Shown piece after piece: positions 23,940 to 34,521 of a stretch of 64,000 nucleotides of DNA. Location of the stretch: contig NC_088790.1 in NCBI RefSeq assembly GCF_949628265.1, positions 29,826,545 through 29,890,544 of the forward strand, read 5' to 3'. How positions within the stretch are numbered: position 1 is the first letter of the stretch; the number at the start of each line of letters is the position of its first letter. The position numbers and the translations under genes were made by a program. The DNA is from Cloeon dipterum. Taxonomy: Eukaryota; Arthropoda; Insecta; Ephemeroptera; Baetidae. Under the pieces are notes generated by a model, which worked only from the letters and a program-made list of their open reading frames with translations, was not told where the DNA came from and ran no database searches.

Positions 23940-26346
23940 CAACAACTCTCAACTTAACAATTAGGTGTGCCGCCGAGATCGCAAAAACCCGCATTTGTCC
24001 GGAAAAACAAACTTCATTGCACAAAACTGTCTTTTTGCGAGTTTTCATGAAGCTTTGCGAACTTTTTCACCACAAACACATGCATTTTTATTGAAGATAG
24101 AAAATTCTTATGACGCTGGACGAGCTTACAAAGGCGCAGCGCGCGGTCGCCGGCCGCCCCGGCCGCCGCGGCCGCTACCCAAGAGCCGGCACAGCGTCCT
24201 ACCTCACCTGCACAAACACGAAACCGTGTTGGACTAATAAATTGGCTCACAGTGCACAAAGTTAAAATAATGTAATTCGAAAATTATAAAACAGTAACTG
24301 TTGCATTCTAATAACACTGAAACACACACTTTAAGGCAAAATAAAAAGTTGGTGTCGTTATTTTCAATGCGCGCCTTAGGTCTGCAAGCGCATGTTGTTG
24401 CAATTCGATATCAGGTGTTCGACACCACAACACATGAGCACATGCTTTTTTATTGAAGGTAAAACATTCTTAAGACTAAAAAATAGGGATATTTAGAAAA
24501 TCAGTATTTTTCACCAAAAGATGGAGAATTTTAAAAATATCTGACTTTTTTGACGCGAAATATGAATTTTTCAGGGTCTTACAGGAAAATGCAGAAAAAC
24601 CAAAAACTATTGGATTTTCCAGCTGGTTTTATAAGCAAAAGACAGTGGAGGATTTTTAAAATTGCAAAATTGGCGAACCCTGGTAATCTCTGTAAGTTGC
24701 GTTTTGTGCTATAAAATATTCGCTCGCCAAAAAACTTTTTTATTTCTTTTTTTTGTTATTTAAATTCTATTTCTCTGCTTATTCTTTGAAAAATTGCTAG
24801 AATTAAAGTTTAAACTGTAGGACTAAGAAAGCAATAATTAAATTTACAGATAAAAGAAGAAAATTTGGAAAAATATTTTAAAATTCATTTTTATTTTATT
24901 TTGAAAGTTTAAGGGCAAAAATTATCAATTAGTTTTTAATGTTTAGTTAAAACTATCATTTTCGATAATTTTTTACCATGAAACAGTCAGAATAGTCGGT
25001 TTTAGACGATTTAAGACGGCTTTGGCAGTTTTAGATGATTTCAAGTATGGTTCAAACAGCAAAAAATTGCATGATTCGTGCTCATTTTTGATGCTACTGC
25101 TATGATTTAATGCTCACAATCAGAAAAAATAGCCAACCGTCTAAAATTCACAGCCCTATAATTGATAATGGAGACGCTTATCGGGATTAAATTCTGCCTG
25201 GTGGATATTGGCGCCTACTGGACCCATTTCAATTCAATCCTCAAGTTTACGGCGCCGCGTGCAACGACCATACGTCTTAAGTTTTGTTCGCATGATCTTT
25301 ATTGGGAGCAAAGATCTTTCCACTTAACACATGGGGTCGAGAATAATAATATGCACATTTTTTTAGCTTATAAGATTTTTTTTTCTCTTTTTATCCCTGT
25401 CCTCTCGGAGCGGGAAAAGGGCGCGCACTGTACTAGCACGAATGCTGAAACCCTGGTGCGAATAACACCGCGAACGGATAACATGGGCGCACCGGGCCGC
25501 ACAGGGACCCAGCCCGCTCAAGGGCCACTTGCCTCCGCACCGAGGACTGCATTGAAACGCTAGACATTCGTGTCCCGTGAAGCCAAATCACGCATGCTGG
25601 AAAGGTGCAAAGCAGCCCGTTGAGCAATTTGAGCAATTCGAGTCACTAAACTAACCACTTTTTGCCATCTCTGACATATTGTGTGGCCAGTATTAGATCT
25701 CACAACTGCTCAAATACCTCGCATTGCTTTCACACTCCTGAGAGTACCTTAACAATGCGAGCCAACAGGCTGGTATTTCTTTCCTTTTTCGTTTGAATTG
25801 AGAATACCCTTTTGCTGCTTCCTGTGGCCCGGAAATGTCATTTTAAAACCTAAATAGGTCTGAGAGAAAAAATTGTTCCAGACCACCCTCCGTCGGCGCA
25901 ACGAACAGTTTATCAAAACGGTGAGGTTCTTGGGTAGCTGACGGACGGAGCGTCCGGCGGCTGCGCCTTTTATTATTAGATCTGCAGGCGCATGTTGGGG
26001 CAAATCAGGCCGAGTCATGTCACGATCATAGACACAGGCAACAGAATTTCGCATATTTGAAAAGCCATTAGGAAAATTGGGGAATGCGGGGAATGACACA
26101 GCAGAAGTTGACGCGCGGCCTCATTAACCTCTCTCCTTGAGTTATGCGGCTTCTGGGGAGAATCTCTCCCAAGGGAGATTAAACACGCGGAAGGAAAAAC
26201 ACGCGCGTGGACAAAGAAAGAAAAGAGAGCGGGTAACAAAGATCTTTGCCTGGGCCGCGCGTTTGTCCGGAATCAGCAGTTAATCCCGGAATGCCACCTA
26301 CCAGATGGGTTTTAACAATAGCAGAGTCAATGTCATTTTGTATGAA
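23940..26346. other. Repeat-rich region without recognised gene
   Basis: Includes a GC-rich patch at 24130-24200 (CGGCCGCCCCGGCCGCCGCGG) and a module with CAATAAAAATGCATG that is echoed near 3700 and 24440. Also present are the GCGAACCCTGG motif at 24673, the AGTCGGTTTTAGACG repeat at 24980-25150, a SINE-like copy at 25378-25774, and the repeat shared with 181-250 at 26120-26200. Open frames at 25162 and 25749 show no family resemblance. Confidence 0.5.
25378..25774 (-). mobile_element. SINE-like retroposon
   Basis: T-run, then CTCTTTTTATCCCTGTCC, through to AGCCAACAGGCTGGT. It carries the family blocks GGGCGCGCACTG, GGGCCACTTGCCTCCG and CTTTTTGCCATCTCTGAC. Independent insertion. Confidence 0.75.
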
Positions 26347-27224
26347 ATTTAACAAGGAATGATACTGCAAAAGTTTGGAAAATTCTTGTTGCCAATGCAT
26401 AAACTCGTCCCTTAGGATTCAGTCAAAGCCTAAATTGACCTAAGGAGTGCAGTAATTTTTTGAGAGAATTGGCTGGAAAGTTTCCGTGCTTTTCAAATGG
26501 TAATGGCTGTCTCCTTACTTGAAATCCGATTTAATTTCAAATCCAAGAGTTTGCCCAATAAGTGGCATACACCGTTGGACAGATCTCGACGAGAGGAATC
26601 GGAATATGCCGAGAACATATGTTAAAGCACTGTAAATTTTGGAGAAAATTGGCAAAATTTGAATTTTTATTGTTGGAAGGCCCTTTTTTTTTTTTTTTTT
26701 TTTTTTGCTCTTTTTATCCTTGTCCGTCCGAGGACCGGGAAGGGCGCGCACTGCACTAGCACGAATGCTGAAACCCGGGTCCCAATAACACCGCGAACGG
26801 ATAACATGGGCGCACCAGGCCGCACAGGGACCCAGCCCACTCAAGGGCCACTTGCCTCCGCACCGAGGACTGCATTGAAACGCTAGACATTCGTCCCGTG
26901 AAGCCAAATCACGCATGCTGGAAAGGTGCAAACCAGCAAGTAGCGAGTCGGCGCCGGTGCGCCTCCCAGCCCGTCGAGCAATTTGAGCAATTCGAGTCAC
27001 TAAACTAACCACTTTTTGCCATCTCTGACATTGGGTAGCCAGTATTAGATCTCCGAACTGCTCAAATACCTCACATTGCTTTGACACTCCTGAGAGTGCC
27101 TTAACAATGCGAGCCAACGGGCTGGTTATTCCTTTTTTATTATTTTAAATTTTTGAACAAATTGTTTAATGCATCCAACAATTTAAATAATTTTCAATTG
27201 TTGCCCAGTATCATTCCACTTTAA
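26347..27224 (+). mobile_element. MITE-1 split by a nested SINE-like element
   Basis: The left part runs from AAGGAATGATACTGC to TGTTGGAAGGCCC, and the right part resumes at CCTTTTTTATTATT and ends ATCATTCCACTTTAA at 27224. The element is interrupted at its T-rich GGTCCTTTTTT site by the insertion at 26684-27126. T-rich target sequence appears on both sides, consistent with target-primed insertion. Confidence 0.85.
26684..27126 (-). mobile_element. SINE-like retroposon nested in MITE-1
   Basis: About 440 bp with a 22-nt T-run at the plus-strand left edge (its A-tail reversed) and ACCAGCCCGTTGGCTCGC as its start. A GC-rich stretch (GCGAGTCGGCGCCGGTGCG) near 26945 is absent from the other copies. 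Confidence 0.8.
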
Positions 27225-29439
27225 TTCAGAGAATCAAGGAAATCGCTTATTTGGGTTCACATTTTTTGTGTTAAACATACACGCTTACGGCGCGGGCCAT
27301 GCTCAAGGCCTTAATAAAATATAAAATGAGCACGAATCGTGTAATTTTAAGCTATTTAAACCACACTGAAAATAGTCTAAAAAACCGTCTAAATAGTTTG
27401 GCATGCAAAATTTTCCAAAAACATAATTTTCTTATCCCATTAAAAATATTTATGACAAAATTTGAACTGTGATGGGTCAAAACCAGTGAAACGACACCAA
27501 ACTTGACAATTTTGGTCATTTTTTTCGCAATCCGACCCTCAGGGCCGTGTCAGGGTTACAAATTAATGTTAGCATGACACCAAAGGGAAAGTTTACGAAA
27601 AACTTCTGTTAAATTTTAATAGAAGAAGAATAAAACTGATGATCAATCTCAATTCTTATTGCTTGAATGCAACAGAAAAGGAAGCAGAGTGCGCCGAAAA
27701 AAACTGCTCAATTACCACTGGCAGGAAGTGCATACTTAAGCGGAGAAAACTTTTTTCAATAAAGAGTAAATAATAATATTATTTGGTTTTGAACCTCTGC
27801 TCAGCTCTTTCCTGTGTGCGTGTGGGATACTATGAGCTCACAGCATGTGGGTCCCATTTAAAAACATCGCCTTTTTTCGCCTCCTGCACGGAGGTCTGCT
27901 GTTATTGAAACGCGGAACATTTTTGAACCTAAAAATTATGGAATGCTATATGGTGCGAAAATTCCAGCAAGTGGTCGAGTTCCTCCCAGTCCGTTGAGTT
28001 ATATTCGAACTCAACATTAAACTAATCACCTGCCTTTTGCCATCTCTGACATTGGGCAGCCAGTAATAGATCCCTGAAATACTCAAATATCTTCCATTGC
28101 TTTGAAACACACCTGAGAAAGCCTTAACAATTCGAGTCAATGAGCTGGATTAAATTATATAATTAATTATAATACCTGTGGTCAAGTATATAGAGAGAAC
28201 TATTATTTAATTCAACACGGAACATTTTTCATTCTTGGATTTTTAATAGTAAAAAAGTGAAAAAAAAAATTATATAAAGGGGTTTATCGGGGAGCCTCAA
28301 ATAAAATCAGAAATTTGGACTCGTCGTGGCAATAATCACAGATTAGCATTGAATTATAATAAAAAGACAAAAATCGCAATAATAAATCAATAATTTGGAC
28401 ATTCACATTAACTAATGACAAATAATACAATTTTTTCTTATCCCGAATTGGGTTCAGTCATTTTATTTTATATAAATCCATTTGGATTGATCTCGGAGAT
28501 CTCGCAGCTCTCGCACGCATTTTCTCCATTCAGTTCGGAGAGACAACATTTAGATGCGACTGCTTCTGTGCGAGTCTAATTATCGAAATTTCATGTATGA
28601 AAAAATTGCATTCAGAAATCAAGCTCAAACTAAAAACCAAATAAAGAGCCAACCTTCAAACTTTTATTCCCTTTTGTAGTTGTTGTAAATTAATTTGTTC
28701 TAAATTAATTTTCTCGACCAAACAGGACGGTGAAACTATGATTCAAAGTCATAGAAAAGTTGTAATTATAGATATTCATACAAATGAAAAACTGAACTCC
28801 CCTCAGAAGCCACCGCTCGAATTTATTTCTTCGAATTTGACACTTTTTCGGGACTATTTTTTAATTAGTTTCAATTACGTGAAGGCATAAATAAATAAAT
28901 GATTTTCGGGGTCTTTAAAGTTTTTTAATTTTTCATTTTCAAAAGTTTCGAAAGGGGTCTGTGTTTGGCCTGATTAAAATTCACCAGTAGATAGTAGCGT
29001 CAAAAACTGCCTGAAAATAAAAAGTTGATTAAATTTATTTGAAATTTACTATTTTTGCATCACTTTTTTGTCTGAAAATTTTAGCTGGCCGTTAGAAAAC
29101 TTAAAAATTTTTTGGGAAAAAATAAAATAAACAAAAATTGAGTTAATTTATTCAAAAATATTCTCAGCAAAATATATCTTTTACATTTTAATAATTTCTA
29201 TGATTTTCAGAGGTAAAACTCGGACCCTTATGGCTATCAGAGACTGCGTATGATACAAAGAATTTTTTTATTGATTTTCAAGGACGGATTCATTGTTTAC
29301 CATGTGCGAAAATTTTAAATTTTTCCAATAATGAAAACGTAATTAAAATGATAATTGAGTTGCGCGCCGGCCACCTTCTGAAATGCGACCAGAAGCGAAA
29401 GTGTGACCAGCTGAAAAAGCTGTTGACCAGCAGCACTGG
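27225..29439. other. No gene recognised; repeats and AT-rich DNA
   Basis: 27320-27480 is an inverted relative of the 16700 and 25000 repeat. 27895-28148 is a diverged, tail-less SINE-like remnant ending AGCTGGAT. The rest is AT-rich. A 44-codon frame at 27639-27773 is not supported by anything else. Confidence 0.5.
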
Positions 29440-29757
29440 GCGCTGACTAATCAGATTGTTTAGCCAATTTTTTCACCAAAATTTACAGTGTTTTCTTACA
29501 TGATTTGGATTTGAAATCTTCTCATCAAAGATCTATCTGACAGCCTGAGTCTTTTTTGGGGAAAAACGTGAAATTTCAGTGAAAATCGCCAATGCAAAAT
29601 TCCTGTGAGAATTCTCCATTTAAAATAATGCTAACTTTTCTCGAAAATTTTAAGTGCTTTTGCTATGTATTTTTTAACTGGAAAAATAATCCTTAAATCT
29701 GTCTTTGTGTGACAGGATTTTGCGGGGAAATTCACTATCACTATCATTCCTCTATTT
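29440..29757 (-). mobile_element. Old, diverged MITE-1-like element
   Basis: Ends CTATCATTCCTCTATTTA and has internal blocks in MITE-1 order (CCAATTTTTTCACCAAAATTTACAG, ATCTATCTGACAG, TTGGGGAAAAAC) with many differences. It lies directly upstream of the POLR2M leader. Confidence 0.5.
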
Positions 29758-29898
29758 AGGTTGGCAGCATTGCTGAAAGAGAGGCTACCAGTCCAGCTGC
29801 ATGGGAAATTGCAAACAAAAACAAAGTAAACAATCGAGCCTTTTGCTTGCTCACATTTTGTCCAATTTTTCCGCAGTTTTCCTTACACGTAAGTCGTG

Positions 29899-30852
29899 AT
29901 GTTGAACGTCGGCAACGTTAATGCGTTCGGAAAGAGTTCGCGACAAGGGCGGAGCGAGGGGCAGCAGCAAGTCCGAGATTTGAAAGATTTACGGAGTAAG
30001 AGCGACGCCCAGCTCCTCGAATTGCTCCAGAGACAGAGACACATTCTCCTTCAAAAGTATTCATAATTTTGTGGTTTTAAACACGGATATAATCAAAATT
30101 TTTGTTCAGGAGTTTGATGGCAAAGCTGGCTGACGGAGGCGAGAAAATAAAAGGCCTGGTTAATCGTATTGAGGAGGAGCTGAAATACAGGGACCTGAAG
30201 AACGCCGGTGCCCAGAAGGTAGAAGCCGATTTTGGAGAAAGAATCGAGTGGAACGTCAGCGATGAGGAGGTGAAACCTGCGCTGCCGGAAAAATCTTCTG
30301 ATCCTCTTTTAAATTATTTGAAGCAACAAAAGTAAGCGTTTTTCATTGTGTCCAAGAGATAAATGTTAAATTTTGCATTTTCTACAGAACAAATATGAAG
30401 ATTATGGACCCGTTTGCGGAGCAAATTTGTTCGAAATATGGCTCTCCAAAAGAACACGCTTCGGTAACTGACAGATTTATGCCTCACCGAAGTTCAGAGG
30501 CCAAAAGAAGACTTTCGCCACGCTCGGGAAGTAGTGTGGAAAATCACAGCACGCAGGAAATTCCTATAAGAGACTCTTTGCTGCTGCAGAAACAAATTAA
30601 TACAGAATCTAAACTCGTAAGCTGATTTTACATAAAAAAACGCAATAATAATTATATTAATTAAATTTGCAGCTCAAAGCAAACACGCAGCTTGCATCGT
30701 GGAGGCAATTGGCTGCTGTTATTGATAGTGATGAAAGTGACGCTGAAGACGAAGAGCAAAGTGACGAAGAAGTAGACCCAGAAATAAAGGCTGAAGAAGA
30801 AGACGCTCCAGAGCTACCTGATCTCGACGATGCTACAATTTCAGAAAGATGA
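29899..30852 (+). CDS. POLR2M: POLR2M / Gdown1 homologue (RNA polymerase II-associated, GRINL1A family)
   Basis: Four exons: 29899..30056, 30110..30331, 30388..30616, 30673..30852; 262 residues, all phases consistent, introns 53-56 nt. Gdown1 binds RNA polymerase II and controls its response to Mediator and initiation factors. The recognisable part is at residues 35-80: a leucine-rich helix (SDAQLLELLQRQRHILLQ) followed by LMAKLADGGEKI and a charged helix, matching the family pattern of an RQ..LL helix then KL.D.G.KI. The middle is serine/arginine-rich. The C-terminus is strongly acidic (DSDESDAEDEEQSDEEVD). Shorter than the vertebrate protein of about 370. Assignment rests on the N-terminal motif and the acidic tail, so it is likely but not certain. 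Confidence 0.7.
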
Positions 30853-31603
30853 ATTAATTATTTCTTTATTTATTACTTCGCATCAAAATCTCTTCGTCAT
30901 CTTTTCATTTTCTTGTTCGCAATAAAAAATTGATCGATCAGACAATAAGCTGTCATATTTTCCTTAATGCTTGGAGAAGTATAAATGAACTCAATGGAGT
31001 CTGGGGAATATTGGCATAACATTTTAATTTTATTGAAACAGTCTTTTGCGACTTGAATATTTTTAATTCTTTGACAGGTCTCAAGCACGACTGGAAGATA
31101 ATTAGTTGAGAGATCAATTTATTTACCTAATGAAAAAGCATGGATATAAATAAATTCATCGACAATTTAATCGTTAATTAACGAATTTCACTCTTTATGA
31201 AATAGCCTCTAAAAATACACTGTTGGTGTTTCTGTGCATTGCGTCGCAAAAGAGGGGGCGTGGCAAATCTACCAACAAAACTAATTAAGCGATACTTTTT
31301 TCTTCAGTAAAATTCGAACTCTTTTTCCTCCTTTTGATTTTTTGGCATTAATCTATCACCACTATACGAAAATTCTTCATGAAGAATTACAAAAAAAGTT
31401 TATTATTGCTGATCTTTACTCTCCTTCTTGGTTAACAAAGAATTTCTGGCGTTTCTGTTACGTTACCAACTTGCGTGGCTATCAGCCGACCACTCCCCCC
31501 GACTCCTCCGGCCGCGGCGTTTGATGTTTACAAAACACAACTGAGATCGCGGATTTGACCAATTCCTTTTGAATTACTAGCTTAAAACTTGATATAATCA
31601 AAT
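30853..31603. other. Intergenic between POLR2M and LSM2
   Basis: Contains AATAAA near 30919 as a possible POLR2M poly(A) signal, AT-rich sequence, and a short GC-rich stretch (CCTCCGGCCGCGGCG) at about 31505 that may belong to the LSM2 promoter. Both genes run in the same direction. Confidence 0.5.
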
Positions 31604-32071
31604 ATGGTAGGAAAAAATGCACTTAGCAAATATAAATCAACACTGTAATATGTTTTCTAAATCAATTTTCAGCTCTTTTACTCATTTTTCAAGTCCCTTG
31701 TCGGCAAAGATGTGGTTGTTGAATTGAAAAACGATTTAAGGTACGCATTTTATGAATTAAAACCGTATTTATTACTGTTGCCCTCTCAATTGCAGCATAT
31801 GCGGGACGCTGCATTCTGTAGACCAGTACCTGAACATCAAATTGACAGACATTAGTGTCACAGACCCTGAGAAATACCCCCACATGGTTTGCTCTATTTG
31901 AGATTTCCGTCGCTCTTTTCACTCATTTTTCAACGTTTGCAGATGTCAGTCAAAAACTGCTTCATCAGGGGTTCAGTGGTGAGGTACGTGCAGCTTCCAG
32001 CAGACGAAGTGGACACACAACTCTTGCAGGATGCTGCGAGAAAGGAGGCTGCGACCCAGGCAAAGGCATAA
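31604..32071 (+). CDS. LSM2: U6 snRNA-associated Sm-like protein LSm2
   Basis: Four exons: 31604..31606 (ATG only), 31673..31740, 31796..31886, 31943..32071; 96 residues, the usual length. LSm2 is a subunit of the LSm2-8 ring that binds the U6 snRNA 3' end and of the cytoplasmic LSm1-7 ring in mRNA decay. The protein starts MLFYSFFKSLVGKDVVVELK, with Sm1 motif CGTLHSVDQYLNIKL and Sm2 motif NCFIRGSVVRYVQLP, nearly identical to animal LSm2. The first intron (66 nt) separates the start codon from all other codons; donor ATG|GTAGGA and acceptor TTTTCAG|CTC. Confidence 0.96.
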
Positions 32072-34476
32072 CCTCGGCCTTTCGCTCTCTGTTTATTTGT
32101 GTTCCAGAGGACTTCTTATTATTAAGTATAACATTATGATTTAATTAAAAATGCCATGTCAAAAAATGGGTTAGTACTTCATGAAAAACATTGCGTTTAT
32201 TTGCAAAACAATCAATTCAGAATTTAACTTATCCTCTTTAGCGATGATTTCGGATCACCAATGAAATTTTTGGTTAGTTGTGCAGATTCAAAAATGAGAT
32301 TTAGGATTTAGCACTGGAAATCATTCATTAACTAATTTTGAAGCCAGTTTTCATTCAATGTGTGTGTTGACTCTACTAGACAATAGTGATAGAGGTGGAT
32401 TAATTTTTTATTTTCCGTAAAAGTCATTTTGTTCGTGCCGTGGAAAAAGTCTGATGTCTGATCGTTGTAGCTAAAGTCCGACATTCTTTATCGCCAACAG
32501 TAAAATTGTACGAACTCACTTTTTTACATCATGGGACTCAAATTGAAGCTGGTGTCACGCTTATCACGGTGACTGTGGTCAGAATCAAGTGATGCCATTG
32601 CTACAATAATGAGTTCTTTTGCTACAAAGTGGCAAGTTTGATATGGCCTTTTCTGAATAGGACCTTTTTCCTTGGCACGAACGATTTGATTTTAAACATT
32701 TTGCAAAAAGCCCTTTAACAGCCTGAGAAGACTTCCAGGTCGTGTGGCTATATTAATTTTTTCATTTAGATTAAATAAATTTCTCCCTTTTTAACTTTTC
32801 AATAATAAAAATAAACGCAACAAAGTTTTAGTCAGTAAAAGCAGAAAATGTTATCATCTGTCAGGATGTGTTTAGTTAAGTCTTTTGCTCTACAATTAAC
32901 CATTAAAAACTTGCAGAGCCTGGAACTAAACATTTTTCTAATTTTATCCGAAGCGTCCAAAACTAAAAATCGTCAAAACCTATGAATTTTTTCCTTGAAA
33001 AAATTAATATTTAACAATGTCTCACAAATTAATATGGCTTTGGGTCATTTATGCCCAATTTTTATAATTTCGATTTAGTGTTTTAACATAAAAACTGTTG
33101 CTCTCAGAAAATTTAGTGAAAATGATGATTTATGAACAAAATTGAGCTTTTAACGAGAATTTTTGCATAAATAATTTTTGAAATTTGCTATATTTGGGCT
33201 CTTTGTATATCTGGAACTCCTCTAAGGATAAACAATGGCATGATGGTCCAGTGAAACTTAGATTTAAAGGTTCAAATTTTGCTCTAGCTTGAGATAAAAT
33301 TATGATTTTTAAGCAAATCGCAGAATTTTGCCGGAATTTTTGCAGTTCAGACAATTGTTTGGTTAAAAATGCTGATTTAGTTAGATGTGAACATGTGAAA
33401 CAATTTTTCCATAATTAATCTCTTTAGAAATTTGGCCACTTGCTGTCGAAAAAAGCGCTAGCCAAGTTTAGTATCAAATTTTTTGACAGAAATTTTAAAT
33501 CCACAAATTCTCATGTTCTTTTTTCAGTAACTGTTGATTTGGGAAATATTTAATAGTATAAACACGTAAAATGAGAAAATTTATCAAATTTTACATAATT
33601 TTTTAAGAATTCCAAACACGGAGTGATGTTTTTTGCATTGGGATTTCACAAACAATCCATCCAAAGGTCATTTATTTGTCAGTCAAATTCGACTCCTTTC
33701 GCTTTAATTTGACAAGACAATTATTTATCATATCATTCACCGCCAAACTGTAACTTCCAGTTCACCACTGAAAACTCCCAGGGTTGCAAAAAATCCGCAT
33801 TAAAAAAAGGCAGTGCTGTGGTAAAAATCATTTTTTTTTGTCAATATTAACCAGTTTCTTGCAGGCAATGTTTGCACCATAGTTTTAAATAATTTTCTAA
33901 TTATTAGCTCATTGCCTCGACTTTAAAAATTGTCAGAGATAGATTTTTAGAGAAATTGAGGCAGAAAATAGCAATTTAAAAAAAAATCTGCAGAGTAGAG
34001 GAAATTTTGACCACTCAGACCGCAAATTTAAGATTTTCATTGGTGAAAAATGGATAAAAATTAATTTCTCTTGCAAGATATTGGTAAAAATTAAGTGGTT
34101 AATAAACCCTGTGTTTGGAATTCTTTTTAAAATATTATGAAAAATTAATTAAAAATGTCTCATTAATTATCTGAAGGTTAGATAAATAAAAATCCAAGCG
34201 TCAAGTGTTTTCTCTTTCTTTCTTATATTTTTACACTTAGAAAAAGAACAATTAGACTGCAAATGTGCGTGGCGATGAGAGACTGAATACACTGACTAAA
34301 TCCTGTCGAAACACCGATCGAACCGAAAACTCGCCCGTTCGCAGTCACATCATTTATTCAATTATGCTGACTCTGATATAGATATATATATAATTTATAT
34401 TTTAGAAATATCACAAAAAACATGCTCCATATTATTACACTGACTAGAGGTTTGATTTATAATAATATAAAGCATC
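32072..34476. other. Intergenic, AT-rich; long-range inverted repeat
   Basis: No gene seen between LSM2 and the 3' end of Lmx1. Two ~35-nt arms (33586-33621 and 34108-34146, core AAGAATTCCAAACAC) face each other about 490 nt apart and could be ends of an old element. AATAAA on the minus strand at 34351-34356 is a possible Lmx1 poly(A) signal. Confidence 0.5.
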
Positions 34477-34521
34477 TCAGTTGTTGTTGTAAAAGGGCGC
34501 CGCGTAGAAGTTGGCCTCGTG
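34477..34521 (-). other. In-frame extension after the Lmx1 stop codon
   Basis: Following TGA at 34522-34524, the minus-strand frame stays open for 14 codons (HEANFYAAPFYNNN) and ends at TGA 34477-34479. Codons are GC-ending like the gene body. The base after the first TGA is C, a leaky context. See finding on readthrough. Confidence 0.5.

Noticed and set aside
24014-24259. Alanine-rich minus-strand frame over a GC-rich patch
   Set aside because: The composition (GCC/GCG runs) explains the frame; nothing protein-like beyond it.
27639-27773. 44-codon cysteine-containing frame (SYCLNATEKEAECAEKNC)
   Set aside because: Too short, with no second copy, signal peptide or promoter; AATAAA words nearby are common in this AT-rich DNA.
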